Positions 33,296-42,391 of a stretch of DNA of 59,652 nt are shown here, one piece after another. The stretch's first letter is position 1. Each line of letters opens with the position of its first letter. The notes beneath the pieces are model-generated. The model ran no database searches. It worked only from the letters and a program-made list of their open reading frames with translations, and was not told the origin of the DNA. The stretch is taken from contig NZ_MDEC01000030.1 of assembly GCF_002939785.1 (NCBI RefSeq), forward strand, positions 1-59,652, written 5' to 3'. Position numbers and translations under genes: made by a program. This DNA comes from Xanthomonas codiaei. Lineage in GTDB: Bacteria; Pseudomonadota; Gammaproteobacteria; Xanthomonadales; Xanthomonadaceae.

Positions 33296-33994
33296 CTAAG
33301 CCGCCAGCAGCTCCCACCCTTGCGCATCGCGCAGATGCAGGCCGGGCTGGGGCGCATCCACGCTCACGCGCACGCCGTCTGCCCAGGGCAGCTGGCGCTG
33401 CTGCGGAAACCAGCGGCGCGCCTGGTCCACCACGATCAACAGACCATGGTCGTCGCCCAGCGCGGCAAAGCCGTCCACGGCGGGTGCGAAGGGCTGCACG
33501 CCGAAGTGATGCCCAAGGCTGCGGATGACGGTCGCCACGTTGTTGCTGGGCAGGCCGATCTCGCTCAGGCACAACAATTCTTCGCCATCAAACGCGCCCT
33601 GGCCGGTGGCTGCCTGCTGCAACGCGTTGCGGGCGATCAACTCCAGCACCGCACCATCCGGGCCGGCGAAGTACACCGACTGCGATTGCCATACGCCATC
33701 CAGCGCAAAACGTTGCCGCCCCTGCGGGTCGCTCAACAGCGTGGCGCGTGCGCCGATCCAGTGCGCAGCGGCTTCGAACCGCGACGGGGCCACGTTGAAG
33801 GCCAGGTGCATGCTGCCCACCGGATGTTGCGCCTGCACGCATTCCAGCGTGCTCCAGCCAATGCGCACGCTGTTGCCGTGCGGCGTCAGCTGCAGCACGT
33901 CGCGATAGAAGCGCAGGGTGAGATCGGGGTCCAGGCAGGGCAGGACGAGGTGACGAAGATGCATGGCATTCAAGTCGATGGGAGGGGCCTGCAT
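33296..33994 (-). CDS. VOC-superfamily (glyoxalase/dioxygenase-like) protein
   Basis: 232 aa with two VOC beta-alpha-beta modules. The first starts HLRHLVLPCLDPDLTLRFYRDVLQL and ends VYFAGPDGAVLELIARN. A second, shorter region (EIGLPSNNVATVIRSLGHHFG) follows. Histidine and glutamate at module ends are possible metal ligands. Substrate unknown; such proteins include glyoxalases and extradiol dioxygenases. The ATG at 33994 is supported by GAGG 7 nt upstream; 33964 is the alternative. Confidence 0.8.
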   Translation of the reverse strand: MQAPPIDLNAMHLRHLVLPCLDPDLTLRFYRDVLQLTPHGNSVRIGWSTLECVQAQHPVGSMHLAFNVAPSRFEAAAHWIGARATLLSDPQGRQRFALDGVWQSQSVYFAGPDGAVLELIARNALQQAATGQGAFDGEELLCLSEIGLPSNNVATVIRSLGHHFGVQPFAPAVDGFAALGDDHGLLIVVDQARRWFPQQRQLPWADGVRVSVDAPQPGLHLRDAQGWELLAA

Positions 33995-34118
33995 TGGACA
34001 ACCTCAATCGCAGTTGAGGTCAAGAGGCGCGTGGTGAGTCCTGCAACGTCGCGCCGTTGTCGTGGTGTTCGGTCGCGATGCTAGTGCCTGGGGCGTGGCA
34101 TCGCCGGCGCAGCAGCGC

Positions 34119-35006
34119 TCAGATCGCTTCCGCCAGCGCCCACAGATGGCGCACCAATGGCGCATCCTCCAGCGCGCCGGGAGCCGCCGCCAGCGCCAGC
34201 CGCGCCAGCGGCATGCGCCCATCGATATCCAGGTAACGCACGCCTGGGCGCTGCAATTGCGCGGTGGAGGCAGGCACCACCGACACGCCCAGTTCGGCAG
34301 CGACCAGATTGATGATCGAGGACATCTGCGGTGCTTCCTGGGTGATGCGCAAGGTCACGCCGGATTCGCGGCAGGCCGCCAGGATCTCATCGTACAGACT
34401 GGAGCCGAAGCTGCGCGGAAACAGGATGAAGGGTTCACCGGCCAGCGCGGCCAGCGGTGCGCTGCTGCGCGCGGCCAGCGGGTGCGCGGCCGGCACCGCG
34501 ATCTTCATCGGCTCATCGGCAAAGCGCAGCAGGTGCAGGTCCGGCGGGGTGCTCAACCCATAGCGCACGAAGGCCGCATCCAGGCGGCCTTCGGCCAGCC
34601 CCACCAGCAGGCTGGCGGTGTTGGTCTCTTCCAGCAGCAACTCCACCTGCGGCCACTGCCGGCGGAAATCGCGGATCAGCTGCGGCACCACCGGGCTGAA
34701 GGCCGCCGAGGCGGTGAAGCCCATGCGCAAGCGGCCCGATTCTCCGCGCGCCACGCGCCGGGCGGTTTCGGCGGCGCGTTCCACATCGGCCAATACCCGG
34801 CGCACCTCGCCCAGGAAGGCTTCGCCGGCGGGGGTCAGCTCGGCACCACTGTGGGTGCGGCGAAACAGCGGTGTGCCCAGTTCGCGCTCCAGGGTCTGGA
34901 TCTGTTGGCTCAGCGGCGGCTGGCCGATACCGACCCGCACGGCTGCACGGGTGAAGTTGCCCTCTTCGGCAACCGCCAGGAAATAGCGCAGGTGACGCAG
35001 TTCCAT
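34119..35006 (-). CDS. LysR-type regulator of the adjacent MFS gene
   Basis: 295 aa. Typical start MELRHLRYFLAVAEEGNFTRAA with HTH residues up to about 60, followed by a CatR/BenM-like effector domain. It is divergent from an MFS transporter gene with 97 bp between, the same arrangement as E. coli ynfL-ynfM. It probably controls that transporter and itself through the AT-rich inverted repeat at 35019-35046. Confidence 0.9.
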   Translation of the reverse strand: MELRHLRYFLAVAEEGNFTRAAVRVGIGQPPLSQQIQTLERELGTPLFRRTHSGAELTPAGEAFLGEVRRVLADVERAAETARRVARGESGRLRMGFTASAAFSPVVPQLIRDFRRQWPQVELLLEETNTASLLVGLAEGRLDAAFVRYGLSTPPDLHLLRFADEPMKIAVPAAHPLAARSSAPLAALAGEPFILFPRSFGSSLYDEILAACRESGVTLRITQEAPQMSSIINLVAAELGVSVVPASTAQLQRPGVRYLDIDGRMPLARLALAAAPGALEDAPLVRHLWALAEAI

Positions 35007-35018
35007 GGTATCTGTTTC

Positions 35019-35046
35019 ATATATGGCAACTGCGAGTATCATATAT
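35019..35046. promoter_or_regulatory. AT-rich inverted repeat, candidate LysR operator
   Basis: ATATATG-N14-CATATAT in an otherwise GC-rich sequence, between the divergent LysR and MFS genes, 13 bp from the LysR start codon. It may also contain promoter -10 elements. Confidence 0.5.
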
Positions 35047-35103
35047 TGGACAGGGGGTGGTGGCGGGCGAATACTCGCCGTCCCACGTTTCCACCGAGTC
35101 CGC

Positions 35104-36372
35104 GTGCCTTCGTCCGATCCCCGCCCACTGCGTGGCGCTGCCGCGGTTGTCGATACCACCGCGCCGGCCACCGGCCGCATCCGGCTGGCCTTGTTCCTGG
35201 CCGGCTTTGCCACCTTCTCGCTGCTGTACAGCGTGCAGCCGGTGTTGCCGGAATTCGCGCGCAGTTTCGGCGTGGATGCGGCGGTGGCTTCGCTGCCGCT
35301 GTCGCTGGCCACCGGCGGCCTGGCACTGGCCATCTTCTGTGCCGGCGCGGTGTCGGAAAACCTGGGCCGGCGCGGGTTGATGTTCGCCTCGATCGCATTG
35401 GCTGCGGTCCTCAATCTGGTGGCGGCCTTCCTGCCCGATTGGCATGCGCTGGTGGTGGTACGCAGCTTGTCCGGCATCGCGCTGGGTGGGGTGCCGGCGG
35501 TGGCCATGGTCTACCTGGGCGAAGAACTGCCCGCCAGCAAGCTGGGCGCGGCCACCGGCCTGTATGTGGCCGGCAATGCCTTCGGTGGCATGACCGGGCG
35601 CATCGTGATGAGCGTGCTGACCGACCACACCGACTGGCGCACCGCGCTGGCACTGCTGAGCGGGCTCGACCTGCTGTGCGCGTTCGCCTTTCTGTGGCTG
35701 TTGCCGCCCTCGCGCCATTTCGTGCGTCGGCATGGGGTCAACCTGCGTTTCCACCTGCGTGCCTGGGCCGGGCATCTGCGCGACCGCAACCTGCCGTGGC
35801 TGTTCGCGCTGCCGTTTCTGTTGATGGGCGTGTTCGTCAGCCTCTACAACTACGCCGGGTTCCGATTGGGCGGGCCGGAATTCGCGCTGAGCCAGAGCCA
35901 GATCGGCCTGATCTTCAGCGCGTATGTGTTCGGCATCGTCAGCTCGTCGGTGGCCGGCGCGGCGTCGGATCGCTTCGGTCGCGGGCCGGTGGTCAGCACC
36001 GGCATCGTGTGCTGCGTGGTCGGCGTGGCGCTGACCCTGGCGCCTGTGCTGGCGCTGGTGGTGGCCGGCATCGTATTGCTGACGATCGGCTTTTTCATCG
36101 CCCATTCGGCGGCCAGCGCGTGGGTGAGCCGGCTCGGTGGCGCGCATCGCAGCCATGCCGCGTCGCTGTATCTGCTGGCTTATTACGCCGGCTCCAGCGT
36201 CATCGGTGCGCTGGGCGGCTGGTTCTGGCAGCACGGTGGGTGGGCCGGGCTGGTCGGCATGTGCCTGACGCTGCTTGCGCTGGCGTTTGCTGCGGCGCAT
36301 GTCTTGCGCCAACGCGCGGACGATGCCCGCCCCTACGGCCGCTTCGCGCCGCATCCAGCGCGTGGCCGATGA
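35104..36372 (+). CDS. MFS transporter (YnfM-like)
   Basis: About 422 aa with 12 predicted membrane segments. The N-terminal block RLALFLAGFATFSLLYSVQPVLPEFARSFGV and AVSENLGRRGLMFASI (MFS loop 2-3 motif) place it with YnfM-type exporters; a second loop motif is ASDRFGRGPVV. The substrate is unknown. No ATG fits; I use the GTG at 35104, which gives a normal cytoplasmic N-terminus. An in-frame extension from 35005 would overlap the LysR start. Confidence 0.85.
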   Translation: MPSSDPRPLRGAAAVVDTTAPATGRIRLALFLAGFATFSLLYSVQPVLPEFARSFGVDAAVASLPLSLATGGLALAIFCAGAVSENLGRRGLMFASIALAAVLNLVAAFLPDWHALVVVRSLSGIALGGVPAVAMVYLGEELPASKLGAATGLYVAGNAFGGMTGRIVMSVLTDHTDWRTALALLSGLDLLCAFAFLWLLPPSRHFVRRHGVNLRFHLRAWAGHLRDRNLPWLFALPFLLMGVFVSLYNYAGFRLGGPEFALSQSQIGLIFSAYVFGIVSSSVAGAASDRFGRGPVVSTGIVCCVVGVALTLAPVLALVVAGIVLLTIGFFIAHSAASAWVSRLGGAHRSHAASLYLLAYYAGSSVIGALGGWFWQHGGWAGLVGMCLTLLALAFAAAHVLRQRADDARPYGRFAPHPARGR

Positions 36373-37052
36373 GCCAGGCCGACAGGGCAGTGCAGCGATC
36401 GCAGCAGCGGCACAGGGCACCCACGGCACGCCTCGGCGCGTGCACTAGCCGGACGAGGTGACGCGCTTGCCGCGCGCGCGCTGCGGCGCGGAAACCGCAG
36501 ATAGTTGCTGCGCCAGGGTGGCCAGCAGACGCGCGCGCCGGCGCGCCGATCCTCAGGGTGGGTGTCGATGTGGCAGAGGTCACCATCTGCCGAGGATACG
36601 CGGCACGCCACGCTTGACCCTCCCCTTGGCGTCGGGCACGAAGACGCGCGCTCCCTGGTTCTGGAGTACATCTCCAGGATGCTGCGTCACGCTCGTACAA
36701 CCGGCCTGTCGGTGATCGCAACGCCGCCGGCCGACTGCTGCACTTCTGGGTGGCGGCCCCTGCCATGACGACGCGACGACCTCCAGGCGGTTGCTTGGAA
36801 TCGACCGCCCCGGCCCCATGTCATGACTCGCCCGCAGTAGCAGATAGCTACCGTCTGGATGCATCCAACGCCATCAGCGGTGCGTACTGGATGCATGAGC
36901 CATGCGCGATGACCTTGCGTACCGCATCCACCCGGTTCGCTGCAGCATCGAGCAAGCGTGCGCTGCAGTCGGTCCGGTAGAGTTTGCAGTGCGTCGCGCG
37001 TTGCGCCCAGGCTGTGTCTGCAAGGTGATCCTATGGAAATTGGAGTTGTTCG
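36373..37052. other. Intergenic region, no gene recognised
   Basis: 680 bp between the MFS stop and the sirtuin start. Open frames on both strands have no recognisable domain and look like chance. I saw no repeat of the dispersed family. It may contain decayed sequence. Confidence 0.5.
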
Positions 37053-37934
37053 ATGACCGCTGTCCTTGCCCAAGCCGACGATGCGCTGCAGGCATTTATC
37101 GAGCGTCACCAACGCCTGTTCGTGCTCAGTGGCGCCGGGTGCAGCACCGATTCGGGCATTCCCGATTACCGGGATCTGCAAGGTGGTTGGAAGCGTCCGC
37201 AACCGGTGACGTTCCAGGCCTTCATGGGCGAGCTGTCCACGCGCCAGCGCTATTGGGCGCGCAGCCTGGTGGGCTGGCCGCGCTTCGGGCTGGCCAAGCC
37301 CAATGCCACCCATCACGCACTCGCCGCACTGGAAGCGCGTGGCCAACTGGAATTGCTGCTCACCCAGAACGTGGACCGCCTGCACCAGGCCGCCGGCAGC
37401 CAGGCGGTGATCGACCTGCACGGCCGGCTGGACGTGGTGCGCTGCATGGGCTGCGAACGTCGCATGCCGCGTACCGAGTTCCAGCTGCTGCTCGAGCAGG
37501 CCAACCCCGGCTGGGCCGACCTGGAGGCCGCCCAGGCGCCCGACGGCGATGCGGATCTGGACGATGTGGCGTTCGACAGCTTCGTGGTGCCGCCATGTCC
37601 GGCCTGTGGCGGCGTGATCAAGCCGGACGTGGTGTTCTTCGGCGAGAACGTCCCGCGCGAGCGAGTGGAGCGCGCGTTCGCGCATCTGCAGGCTGCCGAT
37701 GCGGTGCTGGTGGTGGGCTCGTCGCTGATGGTCTACTCCGGCTTCCGCTTCGTGCAGGCCGCGGCACGCAACGGGGTGCCGATCGCGGCACTGAATTTCG
37801 GGCGCACGCGCGCCGATGCGCTGTTGAGCCTGAAGGTGGAACGCTCCTGTGCCGATGCGCTGGCCTTTCTGCAGCCACCGCCTGATCCGCTGCACACCGC
37901 AGCGGCCAGCGACGACAGTGCGCGCTGCGCATGA
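37053..37934 (+). CDS. Sirtuin, NAD-dependent protein deacylase
   Basis: 293 aa of the class II (SIRT4-like) sirtuins. Visible are the NAD-binding GAGCSTDSGIPDYRD (28-41), TQNVDRLH, the catalytic His123 in DLHGRLD, the zinc cysteines 131, 134, 182 and 185, and KPDVVFFGENVP. It would remove acyl groups from lysine using NAD, or act as an ADP-ribosyltransferase, as SIRT4-type proteins can. GGAG lies 9 nt before the ATG. The old yellow enzyme gene starts 83 bp downstream. Confidence 0.92.
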   Translation: MTAVLAQADDALQAFIERHQRLFVLSGAGCSTDSGIPDYRDLQGGWKRPQPVTFQAFMGELSTRQRYWARSLVGWPRFGLAKPNATHHALAALEARGQLELLLTQNVDRLHQAAGSQAVIDLHGRLDVVRCMGCERRMPRTEFQLLLEQANPGWADLEAAQAPDGDADLDDVAFDSFVVPPCPACGGVIKPDVVFFGENVPRERVERAFAHLQAADAVLVVGSSLMVYSGFRFVQAAARNGVPIAALNFGRTRADALLSLKVERSCADALAFLQPPPDPLHTAAASDDSARCA

Positions 37935-38017
37935 CGCAGTGATCCATTGCAGTGGTTGTGCGGCGGCGCGGCACGCAGTGCAATGGGCGCCCCCCCCCGT
38001 TGCGCCTGGATGTTGCC

Positions 38018-39115
38018 TTGAGCCAGTTGTTCACTCCCATCGCGTTCGGCCCGCTTGCGCTCGCCAACCGCATCGTCATCGCGCCGATGTGCCAGTACTC
38101 CGCACAGGACGGCTGCGCCAACGACTGGCATCGCATCCATCTTGGCACCCTGTCGCAATCGGGCGCGGGCCTGTTGATCCTGGAAGCGGCCGCGGTGCTG
38201 CCGCAAGGGCGCATCAGCTACGCCGATCTGGGGCTGTACGACGACGCCACCGAGCAGGCCTTGAGCGACGTGCTGCAATCGGTACGCCGCTGGTCGCCGA
38301 TGCCGATCGGCATCCAGCTGGCACATGCCGGGCGCAAGGCCTCCACCGATCTGCCGTGGAAAGGCGGCGAGGCGATCGCGCCCGACCACGCCAATGGCTG
38401 GCAGACCGTATCCGCCTCGGCGCTGCCGTTCCGCGACGGCCAGCCCTCGCCGCAGGCGCTGGATGAGGCCGGCATCGATGCGGTGGTGGCCGCATTCGTC
38501 GAATCGGCCAGCCGTGCCGAACGCCTGGGCCTGCAGTTGATCGAGCTGCACGCCGCGCATGGCTATCTGATGCATCAGTTTCTCTCGCCACTGAGCAACC
38601 AGCGCAGCGATGCCTATGGCGGCTCGCTGGAGAACCGCATGCGGCTGACGCTGCGCATCTTCGATGCGGTGCGCGCGGCCGTGTCGGCACGGATGGCGGT
38701 GGGCGTACGCATCTCGGCCACCGACTGGGTGGACGGTGGCTGGGATCTGGAGCAGAGCATTGCGCTGTCCAAGGCACTGGATGCACGCGGCGCGCACTAC
38801 ATCCACGTTTCCAGCGGCGGGCTGGATCCGCGCCAGCAGATCGCACTGCAGGACGGCTACCAGATCCCGTTTGCGCAGGCGATCCGCGCGCAGGTGGGCA
38901 TGCCGGTGATCGGGGTCGGCCTGATCACCGAGCCGGCGCATGCCGAGGCAATTCTGCAGGACGGCCAGGCCGACGCCATCGCCCTGGCGCGCGGCATCCT
39001 GTACGACCCCCGGTGGCCCTGGCATGCCGCCGCGGCACTGGGTGCCAGCGTCACGCCGGCACCGCAATATCTGCGCAGCGAGCCGCGTCAGGCGCGCGGC
39101 GTGTTCGCCAGCTGA
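38018..39115 (+). CDS. Old yellow enzyme family NADH:flavin oxidoreductase (XenA/YqjM type)
   Basis: 365-aa FMN-dependent ene-reductase. The active-site Cys25 (APMCQYSA), HAGRKAS and the paired histidine loop ELHAAHGYLMHQFLSPLSNQRSDAYGGS are typical of the thermophilic-like/XenA class that reduces activated C=C bonds and nitro compounds. The TTG at 38018 is chosen because it places the Cys at position 25 as in relatives. The frame also extends upstream to an ATG at 37952 through a run of nine C residues (37990-37998). Followed after 35 bp by a dehydrogenase gene, probably one operon. Confidence 0.88.
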   Translation: MSQLFTPIAFGPLALANRIVIAPMCQYSAQDGCANDWHRIHLGTLSQSGAGLLILEAAAVLPQGRISYADLGLYDDATEQALSDVLQSVRRWSPMPIGIQLAHAGRKASTDLPWKGGEAIAPDHANGWQTVSASALPFRDGQPSPQALDEAGIDAVVAAFVESASRAERLGLQLIELHAAHGYLMHQFLSPLSNQRSDAYGGSLENRMRLTLRIFDAVRAAVSARMAVGVRISATDWVDGGWDLEQSIALSKALDARGAHYIHVSSGGLDPRQQIALQDGYQIPFAQAIRAQVGMPVIGVGLITEPAHAEAILQDGQADAIALARGILYDPRWPWHAAAALGASVTPAPQYLRSEPRQARGVFAS

Positions 39116-39150
39116 CGCCCGACACGCAGGCCATACCGAAGAGGACACGC

Positions 39151-40026
39151 ATGCCGATAGGATTTCTGGGGTTGGGCACGATGGGCCTGCCAATGGCGCA
39201 TAACCTGCTGCGCGCCGGCTTCGCGCTGAGCGTGTGGAACCGCTCGCCGGAACGCGCGCAGCCGCTGCACGCTGCAGGTGCCACGGTGGTGGAGGCAGCG
39301 CAGGCGGCCGCGCATGGCCCGTTGCTGTTTTCAATGCTCGCCGACGACAACGCGGTGCGCCAGACCATGCTGGAAGGCGGGGTGCTGGATGCGCTGCCGG
39401 CCGGCAGCGTGCACGTCAACATGGCCACCATCTCGGTGGCGCTGGCGCATGAATTGACCGCCCTGCACGCCGAGCGCGGTATCGCCTACGTGGCGGCACC
39501 GGTGCTCGGCCGTGTCGATGTGGCCGAAGCGGGCAAGCTCAACATCCTGGCCGCCGGCGACGATGCCGCGCTGGCACGCGTGCAGCCGATGTTCGATGCG
39601 CTGGGGCAGAAGACCTGGCATATCGGTCGTGCGCCCGAGCAGGCCAATGCGGTGAAGCTGGCGGCCAACGTCTGCCTGGCCAGCGCCATCGGCGCCATGG
39701 CCGAAGCCAGCGCGCTGGTCCGCGGCCATGGCGTGGACACAACCCAGTTCCTGGGCATGCTGACCAGCACCTTGTTCGCCGCGCCGGCGTACCAGGGCTA
39801 CGGCAAGTTGATCATGCAGCGCCAGTACAGCCCCGCCGGTTTTACCGCCACTCTCGGGCGCAAGGACGTGGATCTGGCGATCCAGGCCGGCGCCGGGAAG
39901 CAGGTGCCCATGCCGCTGGGTGAGCTGCTGCGCGCCAGCCTGGACGAGGCGATCGCCGATGGCGACGGCGATGCCGACTGGGCGGTACTGGCCGAGGTGG
40001 CAGCGCGCCGGGCGGGGCAGGCGTAG
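39151..40026 (+). CDS. NAD(P)-dependent beta-hydroxyacid dehydrogenase family protein
   Basis: 291 aa of the 3-hydroxyisobutyrate dehydrogenase/GLYR family. The nucleotide-binding GLGTMGLPMAHNLL is at residues 6-19, and the catalytic Lys169 sits in NAVKLAANV. These enzymes oxidise or reduce 3-hydroxyacids or succinic/glyoxylic semialdehydes; the exact substrate is not clear. GAGG 7 nt before the ATG decides the start at 39151. Probably co-transcribed with the old yellow enzyme. Confidence 0.88.
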   Translation: MPIGFLGLGTMGLPMAHNLLRAGFALSVWNRSPERAQPLHAAGATVVEAAQAAAHGPLLFSMLADDNAVRQTMLEGGVLDALPAGSVHVNMATISVALAHELTALHAERGIAYVAAPVLGRVDVAEAGKLNILAAGDDAALARVQPMFDALGQKTWHIGRAPEQANAVKLAANVCLASAIGAMAEASALVRGHGVDTTQFLGMLTSTLFAAPAYQGYGKLIMQRQYSPAGFTATLGRKDVDLAIQAGAGKQVPMPLGELLRASLDEAIADGDGDADWAVLAEVAARRAGQA

Positions 40027-40809
40027 CGCAAGTGAGAGACGATGGCGGCAGTGTGCTTGTGGCGAAGCGTCTTGCCGGCGCGAGTCCGGCAGCGCGAAGA
40101 ACGTAGGCGTTGCTGTGGAGCCGCCTTGCGTCCAACGCCCACTCCATGCCTGCGTTTGAATACCACGCACCGGGTTGGCCACGACGCATCGTCGCATGCG
40201 ATGAGCGCGCAAAGCACAGCCTTTGCACGTCAGCACAAACACCGCTAGTGAAATGAAGCCCCTCTCCCCGCGGGAGAGGGGTTGGGGTGAGGGTACGTCA
40301 ACCCACACACTGAAGCGCAGCCCACCATGTGCGTTGAGCGGCAAGCAATCACGCCGCTGCGAGCCTATTGCACAGCTAAACCCACAGGCACAGGTGCGCA
40401 GTCCGCGCGCAGTCACTTGCAGGCACATGGCAATCCAGTCCTGCGGTGACCTGCCTCAAAGCAGAGCGACATCCGCTGCTGCCACCCATCACAAGCCCTC
40501 CATGCAGCGTCCCCTTACGCTGGCATCCAGGCCACCATACGAGGCGCACGAGATGAACGAACGCCGCCGCACGGCGCATCGCAGGGCCGTGGCAGCTTGA
40601 TGGCGTTCTCCAGGCACCGGCTGGCTTGAGGCAATCTCCGCAAGCGGCTAAGGTGCCTGCTCGATTCGATCCGGTAACGATCTGCGCCATGCGCATGGCG
40701 TTGCAGCCACCACCAGCGCCTTCAGGGAGAATGCGATGCGACACCTGCACATCAGGCCCGGTTCTTCCGCGCGCCCACCGCGCGTAGCGGCCTATGCCGG
40801 TGACGCATC
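40027..40809. other. Long intergenic region with one palindromic repeat
   Basis: 783 bp with no recognised gene. The repeat at 40259-40297 is listed separately; the remaining sequence has only short chance frames. Confidence 0.5.
40259..40297. repeat. Dispersed palindromic repeat
   Basis: CCCCTCTCCC-CGC-GGGAGAGGGG followed by TTGGGGTGAGGGTAC, the same head and tail as the copy at 23659. Confidence 0.8.
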
Positions 40810-41202
40810 ATGACCACCCCGCCAGTCATCGACAAAGGCCAGGTCGGCCCGGACCATCCCGAGCATCCGGACCATTACCTGTTCGCGCAGGTCCGCGAGG
40901 CGGTTGCCGTGCTCGATGCCGAATTGAACAAGCCCACCGACGCGGCCAGCGAACGCATGGCCGCACGCCTGTTGTCGCTGGCCAAGCAGCATGGCTTCGA
41001 TCAGGTGGACCACGTGGTACTCAGCCGGCATGTCGGCGAAGTGGGCGAGAACGTGTTTCTGGTGCGTGGCGAGTTGTCCGACCCGGCGCACCTGCGTGCG
41101 CACATCACCACCCAGGATGCGATGGAGACCTCGGTGGAGGATTCGCTGGCGCAGCTGGAGGAAATCAACCGTCGCCTGATGCTGCGCTTGCCGCCACGCT
41201 GA
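40810..41202 (+). CDS. Orphan XVIPCD-domain protein (Xanthomonas T4SS effector signal domain)
   Basis: 130-aa protein that is almost entirely an XVIPCD, the domain that lets effectors bind VirD4 of the bacteria-killing type IV secretion system. Matching features are an N-terminal DHPEHPDHYLFAQVREAV, a SERMAARLLSLAKQHGF helix, DQVDHVVLSR, FLVRGELSDPAHLRAHI and the C-terminal TSVEDSLAQLEEINRR. Effectors normally carry a toxin domain before it; none is present here. It could be a remnant, a small secreted protein or a competitor for VirD4. No T4SS gene or clear immunity gene is adjacent. Confidence 0.72.
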   Translation: MTTPPVIDKGQVGPDHPEHPDHYLFAQVREAVAVLDAELNKPTDAASERMAARLLSLAKQHGFDQVDHVVLSRHVGEVGENVFLVRGELSDPAHLRAHITTQDAMETSVEDSLAQLEEINRRLMLRLPPR

Positions 41203-41414
41203 CACCCGACCGACGAGTGACCCTGCCGCAAGTCGCTGCGCACGCGGTCTGCACAGTGCCAACCGCCGCGATCGGGATTGACCACAATGCCGCGGGTTGC
41301 GGCCGCGCGCCCATCTGCAGCTCCGCTGCATGGCATGTCGCGCCTCTGCTTGTCGCAAAAGTTACCGACGCAAGCACTGCGCCGGTGGCCACATGCATTG
41401 GCTATCATCGCCCG

Positions 41415-42266
41415 ATGCGCTCCGACTACATCCTCACGCTCTCCTGCCCCGACCGCACCGGTATCGTCTATCGCGTCACCGGCCTGCTGTTCGACCTGGC
41501 CTGCAACATCCTCGACGCGCAGCAATTCGGCGACGACGAAAGCGGCCGCTTCTTCCTGCGCGTGCATTTCGACAAACCGCCCGGCACTGGGATCGCCAGC
41601 CTGGAGCAGCGGTTCGCACTGCTCGCCAACGAGTTCCAGATGGCCTGGCAATTGCACGATGCGCGCCGCCGCGCGCGGTTGCTGGTGCTGGTGAGCAAGC
41701 AGGGGCATTGTCTCAACGATCTGCTGTTTCGCATGCACAGCCGGCAACTGCCGGTGGACATCGTGGCCGTGGTCTCCAACCATGCCGACTTCGCGCCGCT
41801 GGCCGCGTCTTACGGCATCGACTTCCACCACCTGCCGGTCAACCCAGACACCCGTGCTGCGCAGGAAGCCCAGCTGCTTGCGCTGGTCCAGGAGTTGCGC
41901 GTGGACCTGGTGGTGCTGGCGCGCTACATGCAGATCCTCTCGCCCGCCCTGTGCCGCGCACTGGCCGGCCGTGCGATCAACATCCACCACAGTTTCCTGC
42001 CCAGCTTCAAGGGCGCGCAGCCGTATCACCAGGCGCACGCACGCGGGGTCAAGATCATCGGCGCCACCGCCCATTACGTTACCGAAGACCTGGACGAAGG
42101 CCCGATCATCGAACAGGACATCGCCCGTGTGGACCATGCCATGACCCCGCGCGATCTGGTGCGCGTGGGCAGCGACACCGAATCGCTGGTGCTGGCCCGC
42201 GCCGTGCGCCGCCACGTCGAGCATCGCATCGTGCTCAACGGACATCGCACGGTGGTGTTTCGCTGA
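41415..42266 (+). CDS. purU: Formyltetrahydrofolate deformylase
   Basis: 283-aa cytoplasmic enzyme that hydrolyses 10-formyl-THF to formate and THF, balancing one-carbon pools. An N-terminal ACT domain (YILTLSCPDRTGIVYRVTGLL, about residues 1-85) is followed by a formyltransferase-type catalytic domain with INIHHSFLPSFKGA and GATAHYVTEDLDEGPII, which hold the catalytic Asn/His/Asp. Length and order match E. coli PurU. The ATG at 41415 gives the canonical N-terminus. Confidence 0.95.
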   Translation: MRSDYILTLSCPDRTGIVYRVTGLLFDLACNILDAQQFGDDESGRFFLRVHFDKPPGTGIASLEQRFALLANEFQMAWQLHDARRRARLLVLVSKQGHCLNDLLFRMHSRQLPVDIVAVVSNHADFAPLAASYGIDFHHLPVNPDTRAAQEAQLLALVQELRVDLVVLARYMQILSPALCRALAGRAINIHHSFLPSFKGAQPYHQAHARGVKIIGATAHYVTEDLDEGPIIEQDIARVDHAMTPRDLVRVGSDTESLVLARAVRRHVEHRIVLNGHRTVVFR

Positions 42267-42391
42267 CGACGTGCCTGCCGTCTGCGGAAGCTTGGGTAAC
42301 CTCCCGGCCTCATGCTCAAAGCGGGCTAACAGATGCATCCCTACTCACACAGCGTCGGACATTGCCGCCATCAATATGGGCTCAGAGGCAC

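Noticed and set aside
35017..36429. 470-codon minus-strand frame opposite the MFS gene
   Set aside because: Gln/His/Arg-rich composition typical of antisense reading of a membrane-protein gene.
36687..37895. Minus-strand frame opposite the sirtuin
   Set aside because: Shadow of the sirtuin gene; no domain on this strand.
40027..40809. A hidden small gene in the long gap before the XVIPCD gene
   Set aside because: Only short frames without a convincing ribosome-binding site or composition; the only clear element is the palindromic repeat.
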